The translations under genes and the position numbers were made by a program. This document shows, piece after piece, positions 8,584-17,149 of a stretch of 52,678 nt of DNA (positions are counted from its first letter, which is position 1; each line of letters starts with the position of its first letter). Source of the stretch: an uncultured Cellvibrio sp. (GTDB taxonomy: Bacteria > Pseudomonadota > Gammaproteobacteria > Pseudomonadales > Cellvibrionaceae); NCBI GenBank assembly GCA_946480695.1, contig CAMLKG010000032.1, forward strand, positions 1-52,678, given 5' to 3'. The notes beneath the pieces are model-generated. The model made no database searches. It saw only the letters and a program-made list of their open reading frames with translations, and had not been told where the DNA came from.

Positions 8584-11500
8584 TCAATACACATCCCTTA
8601 AATAACGTTTATCCATATTTAATTTACGAATGTAGTTAACGGTTTCCGCTTCATCGAATTTTCCATATTGCTGGATAATATCGCGCAACGCCTGATCGAC
8701 ATCTTTTGCCATTCGACTGGCGTCACCGCAAACGCAGAAGTAGGCGCCTTCTTCCAGCCAATTCCAGATTTCCTGGCCGCGTTCACGCATGCGATCCTGC
8801 ACATAGATTTTTTGCGATTGGTCGCGTGAGAATGCAAGGCTTAATTCGTTGAGCACACCATCCTTTTGGAATTGCAATAATTCTTCCTGATAATAAAAGT
8901 CAGTGGCAGCGTGTTGTTCACCGAAGAATAACCAGTTTTTGCCCGCGTCACCCCGTGCCTGGCGCTCCTGTAAAAAACCGCGAAAGGGGGCAACGCCGGT
9001 ACCGGGCCCAACCATTATTAATGGTGTATCGCTTTTTTCCGGTACGTGGAAATGTTTGCTGGGCTGGACAAAAATCGGCACATCCACACCCTCGGCGCGA
9101 TCTGCCAGGAATGTTGAGGCAACACCCTTGCGAATTTTTTTACTATCGCGGAAACGGGTGTAGCGAACGGCTGAAACGGTTAAATCAATCCGTTTGGGTT
9201 GCGCCTTGGAACTGGAAGCAATGGAATACAAACGCGGCTGCAAGCGTTTTAATATCGCAATAAATTCGTCCACACTCGCGCGAATTGGAAATTCTTGCAG
9301 GATATCCGCCAACTGGCGGCCGTAGAGCCACTCTTGCAGATCCTGTTTGTGTTCAGCATCCAGTAATGTTTTTAATTCGGCGCTTTTTGCGCGCTCTGCG
9401 ATAAATTGCAATGCCTCCAGGCTCGGGCGACAAATTTCGTAATTTTCAATCAATGCCTGGTGCAAAGGTTTTTCGTGGGTATCCACGACTACCGGCGCAT
9501 CCGCATTCAAGTTGAGCGCCTGTTCCAGCTCAAACACATAATCCGGACAATTCCTTGGCCAGACACCGAGCGCGTCACCGGCTTCATAACCAATGCCCGA
9601 GTCGCCCAGGTCAAAGCCGAATTGACGAACATCCTTACCGGAACCCTCACCGTTCAAACGTTTGTTGACGACCAGGCGCGATGGATAGGGATTGGCTTTG
9701 CTGTAACTGGATTCGGTTGGCATAGCAGCAGGCATGGACGCAGTGGTACTCGCGGAAACGGTGGTGGCTATATGGGGAGCCAATTGTTCCTTGAGCTTAG
9801 CAAACCAATTCGCAGCTGGCACTTCAAAATCCGTGTCGCAATCCACACGATCTACCAGCGCCTTGGCACCCAGGGCTTGCAGCCGCGCATATAATTTTTT
9901 GCCGTGGCCGCAAAATTGATCGTAATTGGAATCGCCCAGGGCTAACAAACCGAAATGCAATTCATTGAGCGAAGCCATGGAGGCATCGGTTAGCTGGCCC
10001 CAGAAATCACCGCCATTATCCGGCGCATCGCCATCACCAAAGGTACTGGTGATAAAGATGGCGAATTTATCGGCGGCAAGTTTTTTAACCGGATAATCAT
10101 TCATGGATTGCAGATTCACCGCCCAACCCTGGGACGTTAATTCCTGCATAAATTTTTGCGCAAGGGCTTCCGCGTTACCGGTTTGTGAGGCCCACAATAG
10201 TGTCAGGGCCGGCCTTTGTTGCGCAGGCTCCGCACCCACCCCCAAGGGTAAAACACGGCTGAACATTCCCGCCAGTAAACCATTTACCCAATGGCGGTAT
10301 TCCGCGCTGATGGGCGCATCGCCCGGCAATGCAGGCACCGCCTGGATTAATTTGGCGCTGGCTTGCAGGCCTCCGATAAAACCGGCGAGGTAGGTTTTCT
10401 CGTCTGCTGAAAATTGCGGTGCAACCAGCTCGACCACACCGATTTTTTCAGCAAAAGTTTGAATCAACGTCATACTGGTTTCCTCAGCCACAGGCGCAAA
10501 AGCCAATTGGCTGGTTGCTATTTTCTGCGCAGGGGCGGTTGCCGATACATAATCAGTAAAGTGATCGGACTCTTGCGCAATTACTTCCACACGTTTTAAT
10601 GCAACGGCAGCCACTTTTAATTCGGGCTGCTGTGAAATGTCATCGATTTTGTCGCTGGTCACGGCATTGATACAAAGGTTATCCCCATAAATATCATTCC
10701 AATGGATAGGCGCAAAACAATTGCCGGGTTGCACGCGGTCGGTTACCACTGCGGGCAAAACGGCGTATCCACGGCGCGAGCGAATTTCCACTTTATCTTT
10801 ATTGTTGATGCCTAGCTCGGCTGCATCCTGTGGATGGATTTCCACAAAAGTGCCGGGATTCAGTTTATTGAGTGTAGGAATTTTCCCCGTCTTGGTGAGC
10901 GTATGCCATTGGTGTTGTACGCGGCCGGTATTAAGCACCATGGGATATTCCGCATCGGGCATTTCCGCCGGGTTGACGTGGGGGCGCGCAAGGAAAACAG
11001 CCCTGCCGGATTCGGTGGCAAATTGCAATTCAGGCCGCGAGCCATCCGCGTTGGTTTTCAGCGTTTGGTTTATGCCGTTATTTATATACCGGATCGGATT
11101 GCGCGTTGAATCGGCGTCCGCACAAGGCCATTGCAAGGGTTCCCGGCGCAAACGTTCGTAGCTCACACCGCGTAGATCGTAACCGGTTTTGGGGTTGTAG
11201 GATTGTTTGATTTCTTCAAATACTTCAGACGCGGAATTAAAATTAAAACCTTCACTAAACCCCATTTCGCGCGCAACCCGCGCCACAATTTCCCAATCCG
11301 CCATAGCCTCGCCCGGCGGGCTTACCGCTTCCTGCATCAGCGTGATATTGCGCTCGGAATTAACCATTACCCCTTCGGCTTCCGCCCATAAAGCGCCGGG
11401 CAATAAAATATCGGCGTAGCGATTGGTTTCGGTATCCAGGAAGGCATCCTGCGCAATGACCAGTTCGGCTTTTTGCAACGCGTCAATCACAATCTTGCGA

Positions 11501-12741
11501 TTGGGCACCGACGCCACCGGATTGGTACAAATAATCCAACAGGCTTTGATTTCACCGGCGGCCATGCGCTCAAACAGATCCACAGTACCTTTACCCAATT
11601 TCGTACTGATGGAGCCCGGTGCTATACCCCACAGGTTTTCAATGAATTCGCGATCTTTTTCCACCAGCAAAATGCGTTGGCCCGGCAACCCCGGCCCCAT
11701 GTAACCCATCTCGCGGCCTCCCATCGCATTGGGTTGGCCGGTAAGGGAAAAGGGCCCACTGCCCAGGCGGCATATTTTCCCGGTCGCCAAATGCAAATTA
11801 CAGATCGCGTTGGTATTCCAGGTGCCGTGGGTGCTTTGGTTCAAGCCCATGGTCCAACAGGTCATAAACTCCGGCGCGGCGCCAATTAATTCGGCGGCCT
11901 TGGTAATTGAATCAACAGCCAGGCCGGTAATTTCGCTGACCTTCTCAGGGGTGTAATCCGCTAGAAACTCCGGAATGTTTTCCCAACCTTGCGTGTACTG
12001 CGCAATAAAATCAGCATTGGTATGGCCATTTTTGTGCAATAAAAACAGCAAACCGTTTAACAACGCGAGATCAGTTCCGGGTTTGATCGGTAGAAATAAA
12101 TCGGCCTTCTCAGCGGTAGTTGTGCGGCGCGGATCAGCGACGATTAATTTTGCCCCGGCTTTCACCCGATCCATCATGCGCAGATACAAAATGGGATGGC
12201 AGTCGGCCATATTCGCACCGATCACAAAAAATAAATCCGTGTGGTCAAAATCCTGGTAGGAACCGGGCGGTGCATCCGACCCCAGGGATAATTTGTATCC
12301 CATGCCCGCGCTCGCCATACACAGGCGCGAATTGGATTCAATATTGTTGGTGCGCACAAAACCTTTGCAGAGTTTGTTGACCAGGTATTGGGATTCAATA
12401 GACATCTGCCCCGATACATAAAAACTGAGGGCATCAGGGCCATATCGATCAAGGATTTCGCGCAAGCGTTTGGCGGTGTGGCTGATCGCTTGCGCCATGG
12501 GCGTTTTAACCGGATCGCGATTGCGCTCGGTACGCACAAACGCCGATTCCATACGACCTGAATTTACCAGCGCCTGGGCACTGGTTTGACCCTTGGTACA
12601 TAAGCGACCGAAATTGGAGGGGTGATTTTTATCGCCCGAAACCCTGGTGATTTTTTTACCATCGGTTTCAAAGACCATACCGCAGCCCACACCACAATAG
12701 GGACATACGGAACGTACGGATTTCACAGCAGAATTCGTCAT
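8584..12741 (-). CDS. Assimilatory nitrate reductase fused to CysJ-like flavoprotein reductase
   Basis: A 1385-residue single-chain enzyme predicted to reduce nitrate to nitrite with electrons from NADPH. The N-terminal NasA part has a 4Fe-4S site (C13, C16, C20, C48), the Mo-ligand context SRLCMASAGMGY (C141) and a molybdopterin C-terminal domain (about 590-690, LNTGRVQHQWHT). A CysJ-like part follows: helical linker (about 720-835), flavodoxin (from about 842, SQTGNAEALAQ), FAD domain with RLYSIASSS, and NADPH domain with GPGTGVAPFRGF, ending in the typical KRYLRDVY. The fusion replaces the usual separate reductase subunit and the C-terminal 2Fe-2S domain of many NasA proteins. No nirBD or transporter gene is adjacent. 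NCBI names such proteins as bifunctional nitrate reductase/sulfite reductase flavoprotein. Confidence 0.93.
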   Translation of the reverse strand: MTNSAVKSVRSVCPYCGVGCGMVFETDGKKITRVSGDKNHPSNFGRLCTKGQTSAQALVNSGRMESAFVRTERNRDPVKTPMAQAISHTAKRLREILDRYGPDALSFYVSGQMSIESQYLVNKLCKGFVRTNNIESNSRLCMASAGMGYKLSLGSDAPPGSYQDFDHTDLFFVIGANMADCHPILYLRMMDRVKAGAKLIVADPRRTTTAEKADLFLPIKPGTDLALLNGLLFLLHKNGHTNADFIAQYTQGWENIPEFLADYTPEKVSEITGLAVDSITKAAELIGAAPEFMTCWTMGLNQSTHGTWNTNAICNLHLATGKICRLGSGPFSLTGQPNAMGGREMGYMGPGLPGQRILLVEKDREFIENLWGIAPGSISTKLGKGTVDLFERMAAGEIKACWIICTNPVASVPNRKIVIDALQKAELVIAQDAFLDTETNRYADILLPGALWAEAEGVMVNSERNITLMQEAVSPPGEAMADWEIVARVAREMGFSEGFNFNSASEVFEEIKQSYNPKTGYDLRGVSYERLRREPLQWPCADADSTRNPIRYINNGINQTLKTNADGSRPELQFATESGRAVFLARPHVNPAEMPDAEYPMVLNTGRVQHQWHTLTKTGKIPTLNKLNPGTFVEIHPQDAAELGINNKDKVEIRSRRGYAVLPAVVTDRVQPGNCFAPIHWNDIYGDNLCINAVTSDKIDDISQQPELKVAAVALKRVEVIAQESDHFTDYVSATAPAQKIATSQLAFAPVAEETSMTLIQTFAEKIGVVELVAPQFSADEKTYLAGFIGGLQASAKLIQAVPALPGDAPISAEYRHWVNGLLAGMFSRVLPLGVGAEPAQQRPALTLLWASQTGNAEALAQKFMQELTSQGWAVNLQSMNDYPVKKLAADKFAIFITSTFGDGDAPDNGGDFWGQLTDASMASLNELHFGLLALGDSNYDQFCGHGKKLYARLQALGAKALVDRVDCDTDFEVPAANWFAKLKEQLAPHIATTVSASTTASMPAAMPTESSYSKANPYPSRLVVNKRLNGEGSGKDVRQFGFDLGDSGIGYEAGDALGVWPRNCPDYVFELEQALNLNADAPVVVDTHEKPLHQALIENYEICRPSLEALQFIAERAKSAELKTLLDAEHKQDLQEWLYGRQLADILQEFPIRASVDEFIAILKRLQPRLYSIASSSKAQPKRIDLTVSAVRYTRFRDSKKIRKGVASTFLADRAEGVDVPIFVQPSKHFHVPEKSDTPLIMVGPGTGVAPFRGFLQERQARGDAGKNWLFFGEQHAATDFYYQEELLQFQKDGVLNELSLAFSRDQSQKIYVQDRMRERGQEIWNWLEEGAYFCVCGDASRMAKDVDQALRDIIQQYGKFDEAETVNYIRKLNMDKRYLRDVY

Positions 12742-13064
12742 AGGGTTTGCAACTCCTCATTGCGAGGGGTTTAGCAATGCCTATGCCAGTGACCGGAAGC
12801 GATAAACTTTTAATAACCGACTGCAACAGCACACGCCCAAAAGATAGTTAATTCTTTGATTTTTATTATTATTTTTTAATTACCAGCAAGTGTTGGAACC
12901 TGCACGGCCATTGGGGAGGCCCTGTGATAAAAAAATTTTGCCCTAGATAAAAGCAATTTTTAAAGGCATGGGCATGGGTTTGTTTTGTCGTGGTGCAATT
13001 TTAAAAAACGCGCTTCCACAGAATTCCTGCCCCCTCGGAAAACCCGCACCAAACAAGAGCGATA
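12742..13064. other. 323-bp spacer upstream of nitrate reductase gene
   Basis: The region between two minus-strand genes, rich in A and T in the middle. Apart from the hairpin at 12751-12771 it holds two small minus-strand stem-loops near 12892-12935, one with stem GCAGGT/ACTTGC and a six-base loop. I looked for a NasR-type ANTAR leader and a sigma-54 promoter and could not support either: the loops lack the conserved A1/G4, and no GG-N10-GC element is correctly spaced. It presumably carries the nitrate reductase promoter. Confidence 0.4.
12751..12771 (-). promoter_or_regulatory. Hairpin covering the nitrate reductase Shine-Dalgarno
   Basis: On the minus strand AACCCCTC (12771-12764) can pair with GAGGAGTT (12758-12751) through eight base pairs including one G-U, with a five-base loop. 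The second arm contains GAGGAG, the only good ribosome binding site before the ATG at 12741. Folding would hide it, so translational control is possible. This is inferred from sequence only. Confidence 0.45.
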
Positions 13065-14750
13065 TCAGGTTCGGAATTGCCCGACCAATTGCTGCAACTC
13101 CATCCCCACCTTGGCCAACGCCTCGCCGGATTCATTGGAACGCGCCGCATACTGGCTCGCCGATTCAGTTGCATCTGCAATTGCATGCATATTTTTATTG
13201 ATGGATTCAATCACCTGGGTTTGCTCCTCGGCAGCCGTGGCAATTTGCAATCCGCGCTGGTTAATGGTGCTGACCTGGTCATCGATAGATTTAAGCGCGT
13301 TGGATGTTTCCGTCACCATTTGTACCGAGACATCGCCTTTCACCAGGCTGCGCTTGATGGAGTCACTGGCCGCCGTGGTACTGCTTTGCAGGCGCTGGAT
13401 CATCGCCTGGATCTCCTGTGTCGATGCCTGGGTACGCGCGGCAAGCGCACGCACCTCGTCCGCCACCACCGCAAAGCCCCGGCCCTGCTCACCCGCGCGG
13501 GCCGCCTCAATGGAAGCGTTGAGTGCGAGCAGGTTGGTTTGTTCGGCGATACCGCGAATCACATCGGAGACCGCACCGATGTTATTGACCTCTTCCTGCA
13601 ACTGTTGCAAGCCATCCGTATTCAGGCGCACTTCATCCGACAATTGATGGATGTTATCGATAGACCGTGAGGCGGTTTTTTGCGCATCCTTGGTGGCGCC
13701 TTCAGTCACGCTCGCTGCATGGGCCGCCTCTTGCGTACTGCGTGCAACCTCCACCGCCGAAGCGGCCATTTCATTCATCGCGCTGGCAACTTGCAGGGTT
13801 TGCTCGCGCTGTATATCGAGCGTCCGGAAAGTAGCGGTGTTGTTCTGGGATACCCTTTGGCCAATCTCTGCCACCTGCCGGGTGAGTTGCTGGATGCGCT
13901 GGATCATACCGTGGATAGAGTCAACAAAGGTATTGAATGCGGTGATGACCGCACCGATTTCGTCATTACCGGTACGGGTGAGGCGCCGGGTTAAATCGCC
14001 GCCGCCGCGTGCGATTTCCTCCAGGCTGCGCACCAGGCCATTCAGCGGTGCCAGGGTTTTGTTGGCGATAAACACAGCAACCACGGCGATGGCCAGCAGC
14101 AGGACGAGGGCAACACCAAATACTGTCACCAGGGTGGATTGGATGTAGGACTCGCTTAATTCGCGCGCCGAATTGACCGCCGCATCAACATCATCGATAT
14201 AAAAACCGGTACCTATCATCAGGTTCCATTTTTCCAGCCAGATGGCATAACTGAGTTTGGGATAGGCTGTCTCGCCCTGGCCTTGCCGGGGAAAGTGATA
14301 GGTTACAAAGCCACCACCGGCCTTGCCTTGCTTAACCAATTCATTAATCAGGTAAACGCCGTTTACATCTTTATAGTTCTGGAAGCTGTCGCCGATTTTG
14401 GCGGAATCACTGCCGGAAAATACACGTACGGAATTGCCATCGTAGCCAAAGAAATAACCGTCCTTTCCAAACTTGAGGCGTTTGAGCAACTCGATTGCCC
14501 GGTTTTTTTCCGGGGTGTCGTTACCACTGGCGGCGTCATACAAGGGCTGGATAAGCGAATGGGCCAGGTCCAGTGAATGGCGCAGCTCGGTCCTGTGTGC
14601 TTCGAGCAGGGTTTGGCGCAGTACCTCCATGTCCTTATCAAGGATGCTGTTCATGCGGGAACTCACCAGTGTGAGCAGCACCAGCAAGATGACCAGGCCA
14701 GGTACCAATCCCAACAGAATCAGTTTGTATTTCATGGAAAGCGAACCCAT
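13065..14750 (-). CDS. Methyl-accepting chemotaxis protein with Cache sensor
   Basis: A 561-residue chemoreceptor. The N-terminal helix (about 7-30) is followed by a periplasmic single-Cache domain (about 40-195, with [15 protein letters not shown] and [15 protein letters not shown]), a second helix (about 203-228), HAMP (230-285) and the cytoplasmic signalling coiled coil with the conserved hairpin [20 protein letters not shown]. It should signal through CheA/CheW to the flagellar or pilus machinery. No C-terminal CheR-binding pentapeptide is seen. GGGGG lies eight bases before the ATG at 14750; a second ATG is five codons in. The ligand is unknown. Confidence 0.93.
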   Translation of the reverse strand: MGSLSMKYKLILLGLVPGLVILLVLLTLVSSRMNSILDKDMEVLRQTLLEAHRTELRHSLDLAHSLIQPLYDAASGNDTPEKNRAIELLKRLKFGKDGYFFGYDGNSVRVFSGSDSAKIGDSFQNYKDVNGVYLINELVKQGKAGGGFVTYHFPRQGQGETAYPKLSYAIWLEKWNLMIGTGFYIDDVDAAVNSARELSESYIQSTLVTVFGVALVLLLAIAVVAVFIANKTLAPLNGLVRSLEEIARGGGDLTRRLTRTGNDEIGAVITAFNTFVDSIHGMIQRIQQLTRQVAEIGQRVSQNNTATFRTLDIQREQTLQVASAMNEMAASAVEVARSTQEAAHAASVTEGATKDAQKTASRSIDNIHQLSDEVRLNTDGLQQLQEEVNNIGAVSDVIRGIAEQTNLLALNASIEAARAGEQGRGFAVVADEVRALAARTQASTQEIQAMIQRLQSSTTAASDSIKRSLVKGDVSVQMVTETSNALKSIDDQVSTINQRGLQIATAAEEQTQVIESINKNMHAIADATESASQYAARSNESGEALAKVGMELQQLVGQFRT

Positions 14751-14760
14751 TAGCGGTACC

Positions 14761-14794
14761 CCCGATTATTGTTATAACCCGATTATTGTTATAA
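14761..14794. repeat. Perfect 17-bp tandem repeat before the chemoreceptor gene
   Basis: The unit CCCGATTATTGTTATAA occurs twice head to tail without mismatch, beginning 11 bases from the chemoreceptor start codon. On the minus strand each copy contains TTATAAC, which could serve as a -10 element. It may be a duplicated promoter element, an operator or simple slippage. Confidence 0.85.
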
Positions 14795-14945
14795 ATAGCA
14801 ACGACGGACTTAAAAGTAGTACAAACCCCGGAGATGACAACCGCAAGGAACCGGACCCTGTCAGTGGATAAAAAGCGCGACACGAAAACTCGTCTAACAT
14901 TGTCCATATTGAACCAGATAGTGACCACTGCATAACGGCGGGCGA

Positions 14946-16805
14946 ATGAGCGCGGATAAAAACCTTCAACCATTGCTGAGCAAGCTGATTGTGCCGGCCC
15001 AAAACCTGACGCAACTCAGCTTTTGCGGCGGGAATAAGGAAACGCAGCTTAGGCAATGGTTGCAACAACTGCCGCTCACCCAGGCCCAGCAGGTGAGTGC
15101 TCCCTTGTATACCGCCGTCCATGAAATAAGCCGCCTGCAAACCCCGTGGGAAAACCGCCTGCATTTACTTGAACTCTTGCGGATACCCATACACCAGACG
15201 TTGAACGGCTTAGCGCGGAAATACCTGAACCAGCCGTTGATATTGCCGGAAGCCGCACTTAAAACAGCAACCGTTGCGCAAGCCATCCAGAAACATTTCT
15301 TAAATGGTTACCTCGCGGTGGTGCGCGACCTATGCCTGAAAATGCGCAAATCACCGGAAAAGGCAGCGCAAACGCCTGAAATGGCCCTATCAATCCAGCG
15401 GGCACTGACCGCATTGGGTTTACTCTTGCTGCGCTCCTATCAATTGTACCTACCCATATCCGCCCAGGTTTGGGCGGAAATCCATGCGCTTTATCGTATT
15501 GCCTGTGGACTGGGCATAGAGCAGCAACCAGTGGAAGAAAACCTTCCCGACCACCGCGGGTTAAAGAATATCCACCATTGTTATTTGCAAATTTTGTTGC
15601 TGGCGACCGCCCGCCCCAACCAATTGCGCCAGGAGGAAATCGAAAGCACCTACAGGTTGCTGGACTTGCTCGCGCCCGCCGCCGAACTGCAAGGCTATAA
15701 CCCGGCAGGAAAAGATAACCTGTTTATGGTTTTGCTGGATGGCACCAGCCCGCCCTTCTATAAATCGAATTGGCGAGTGACCGATGAACCGCCGGCATCG
15801 ACCGATTTAATGGAGTTACGCACCACCCAATTGGTGCTGCGCCTGGAGGATATTTACAAGGCAACCACACCTGGCGCGGACAAAAGCCCCTTGCCCACCG
15901 GTGTGAAACTGACCGCCGCCCTGACCAGGCACCTGGAGCAGGCCTGGAGCCACCTGGCTATGCGCAGCTTTGCACGTCATGAGGCGAATACCGATATAGA
16001 AATCACCATAGGGTTAACGAACATCCACTTCCACCTCGCTGGTGAACAGCCGTTTAACGGGTTTTTAAACCAATCCAGCGCGGTAAGCGATCCACCGCAA
16101 AAAGGGACCATTTACCAACAACGGGGGGTCCAGCTAAAAGCGGATGCCGGGAAAGAAGTAAAAGACCCCTGGGGGGATACATTTGCTATCAAGGGCACCA
16201 TTTTCGACGGCGAGGCGCTGCCTACCATCAATATCGATATGGAATTGAAAGCGCGGGAAAAGGAAAGCTACCAGGGGCATCACCCGATTTACACCGTCCC
16301 TTTGGTCGACCGCAGCCTGGGGGGTTATGGCCTGGAGTGGCGCGACGAGATCCCGGTACAGGTACGCACCGGTGAGTTACTGGGGCTGCGCGAATATGGT
16401 CGCGACAAATGGGCGATCGGGGTGGTTCGCTGGGCCCACCAGACCAAGGGGGCCACGCAACTGGGAATACAAATCCTCGCACCCCATGCTATTCCCGCCG
16501 GTTTGGCGGCCGTACATAAAACGGGTGGCTTCGCTGAGTACTTGCGCGCCTTGTTGATCCCTGAACTCAAGGCAATCAACCAGCCGCCCAGCCTTATCGT
16601 CAATGCGGTCAGCTTCCACGAATACACCAAAGCCCGGCTTTACTTGTCGCCCCAACCCGGCGCGGGCCACCAGGGCGATCTGTCGGTACAACTTACCAGC
16701 CGCTTGTTCGCCACCGGAGCATTTAGCCATTTTGGTTATCGCGAGTTGGCCACAACCAAACCGGGCGAAGGGAAGAAAGATGATCTCGATTCAGTCTGGC
16801 AGTAA
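14946..16805 (+). CDS. PilZ-like domain protein upstream of fimX (PA4958-like)
   Basis: A 619-residue cytoplasmic protein. The N-terminal two thirds are helical and repeat-like without a recognised domain. The C-terminal part (about 430-530) resembles PilZ: DRSLGGYG (455-462) fits the D/N-x-S-x-x-G motif, followed by GELLGLRE and WAIGVVRW. The RxxxR half of the c-di-GMP motif is not obvious, so binding is uncertain. In P. aeruginosa a comparable gene precedes fimX (PA4958, from memory), suggesting a joint role in type IV pilus control. Spacing to fimX is 344 bases, so they may be separately transcribed. Confidence 0.72.
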   Translation: MSADKNLQPLLSKLIVPAQNLTQLSFCGGNKETQLRQWLQQLPLTQAQQVSAPLYTAVHEISRLQTPWENRLHLLELLRIPIHQTLNGLARKYLNQPLILPEAALKTATVAQAIQKHFLNGYLAVVRDLCLKMRKSPEKAAQTPEMALSIQRALTALGLLLLRSYQLYLPISAQVWAEIHALYRIACGLGIEQQPVEENLPDHRGLKNIHHCYLQILLLATARPNQLRQEEIESTYRLLDLLAPAAELQGYNPAGKDNLFMVLLDGTSPPFYKSNWRVTDEPPASTDLMELRTTQLVLRLEDIYKATTPGADKSPLPTGVKLTAALTRHLEQAWSHLAMRSFARHEANTDIEITIGLTNIHFHLAGEQPFNGFLNQSSAVSDPPQKGTIYQQRGVQLKADAGKEVKDPWGDTFAIKGTIFDGEALPTINIDMELKAREKESYQGHHPIYTVPLVDRSLGGYGLEWRDEIPVQVRTGELLGLREYGRDKWAIGVVRWAHQTKGATQLGIQILAPHAIPAGLAAVHKTGGFAEYLRALLIPELKAINQPPSLIVNAVSFHEYTKARLYLSPQPGAGHQGDLSVQLTSRLFATGAFSHFGYRELATTKPGEGKKDDLDSVWQ

Positions 16806-17149
16806 GTTGCGCAGGGGTAGGCCAAGCGAGCGAGAACCAAATCACAAAAGCGACGAACACATCGCATAAATGATATGTAAAGTTGAGCGATCAAACGATT
16901 TCAGTAATATAGCCCCTTCGTTAGCTGGCCAACGAAGGCAAGTAAACGGCGACACATGGTAGGGTTTTCCAGCTTATTGGCAGGTGCTGGCAGCTAATTC
17001 AACAAAACAAAATCAAACACGGGCAAGAATTGCAGTGATCAGCGGCTCCAGAGTAGAAAAACACGCTATAGTCAAAAGCACGCTTCTCATGGCATAGACT
17101 GGATTGGCCAGGAATAGACCGCGTAGATGATCCTGACATTAAGAGACTT
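16806..17149. other. 344-bp spacer between PilZ-like gene and fimX
   Basis: No gene of convincing quality on either strand. It contains a stem-loop at 16915-16938 (CCTTCGTT/AACGAAGG, eight-base loop) without a T-run. A weak promoter-like pair, TTGAGC followed after 16 bases by TAATAT, lies near 16883-16910 on the plus strand. The rest probably is the fimX leader. Confidence 0.35.

Noticed and set aside
12880..12940. Possible NasR/ANTAR two-hairpin leader before the nitrate reductase gene
   Set aside because: Two small stems exist, one with a six-base loop, but the loops lack the A1/G4 pattern and no terminator with a T-run follows.
12940..13000. Possible sigma-54 promoter for the nitrate reductase gene
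   Set aside because: The best candidate around TTGC lacks GG at -24 and the spacing is off by one.
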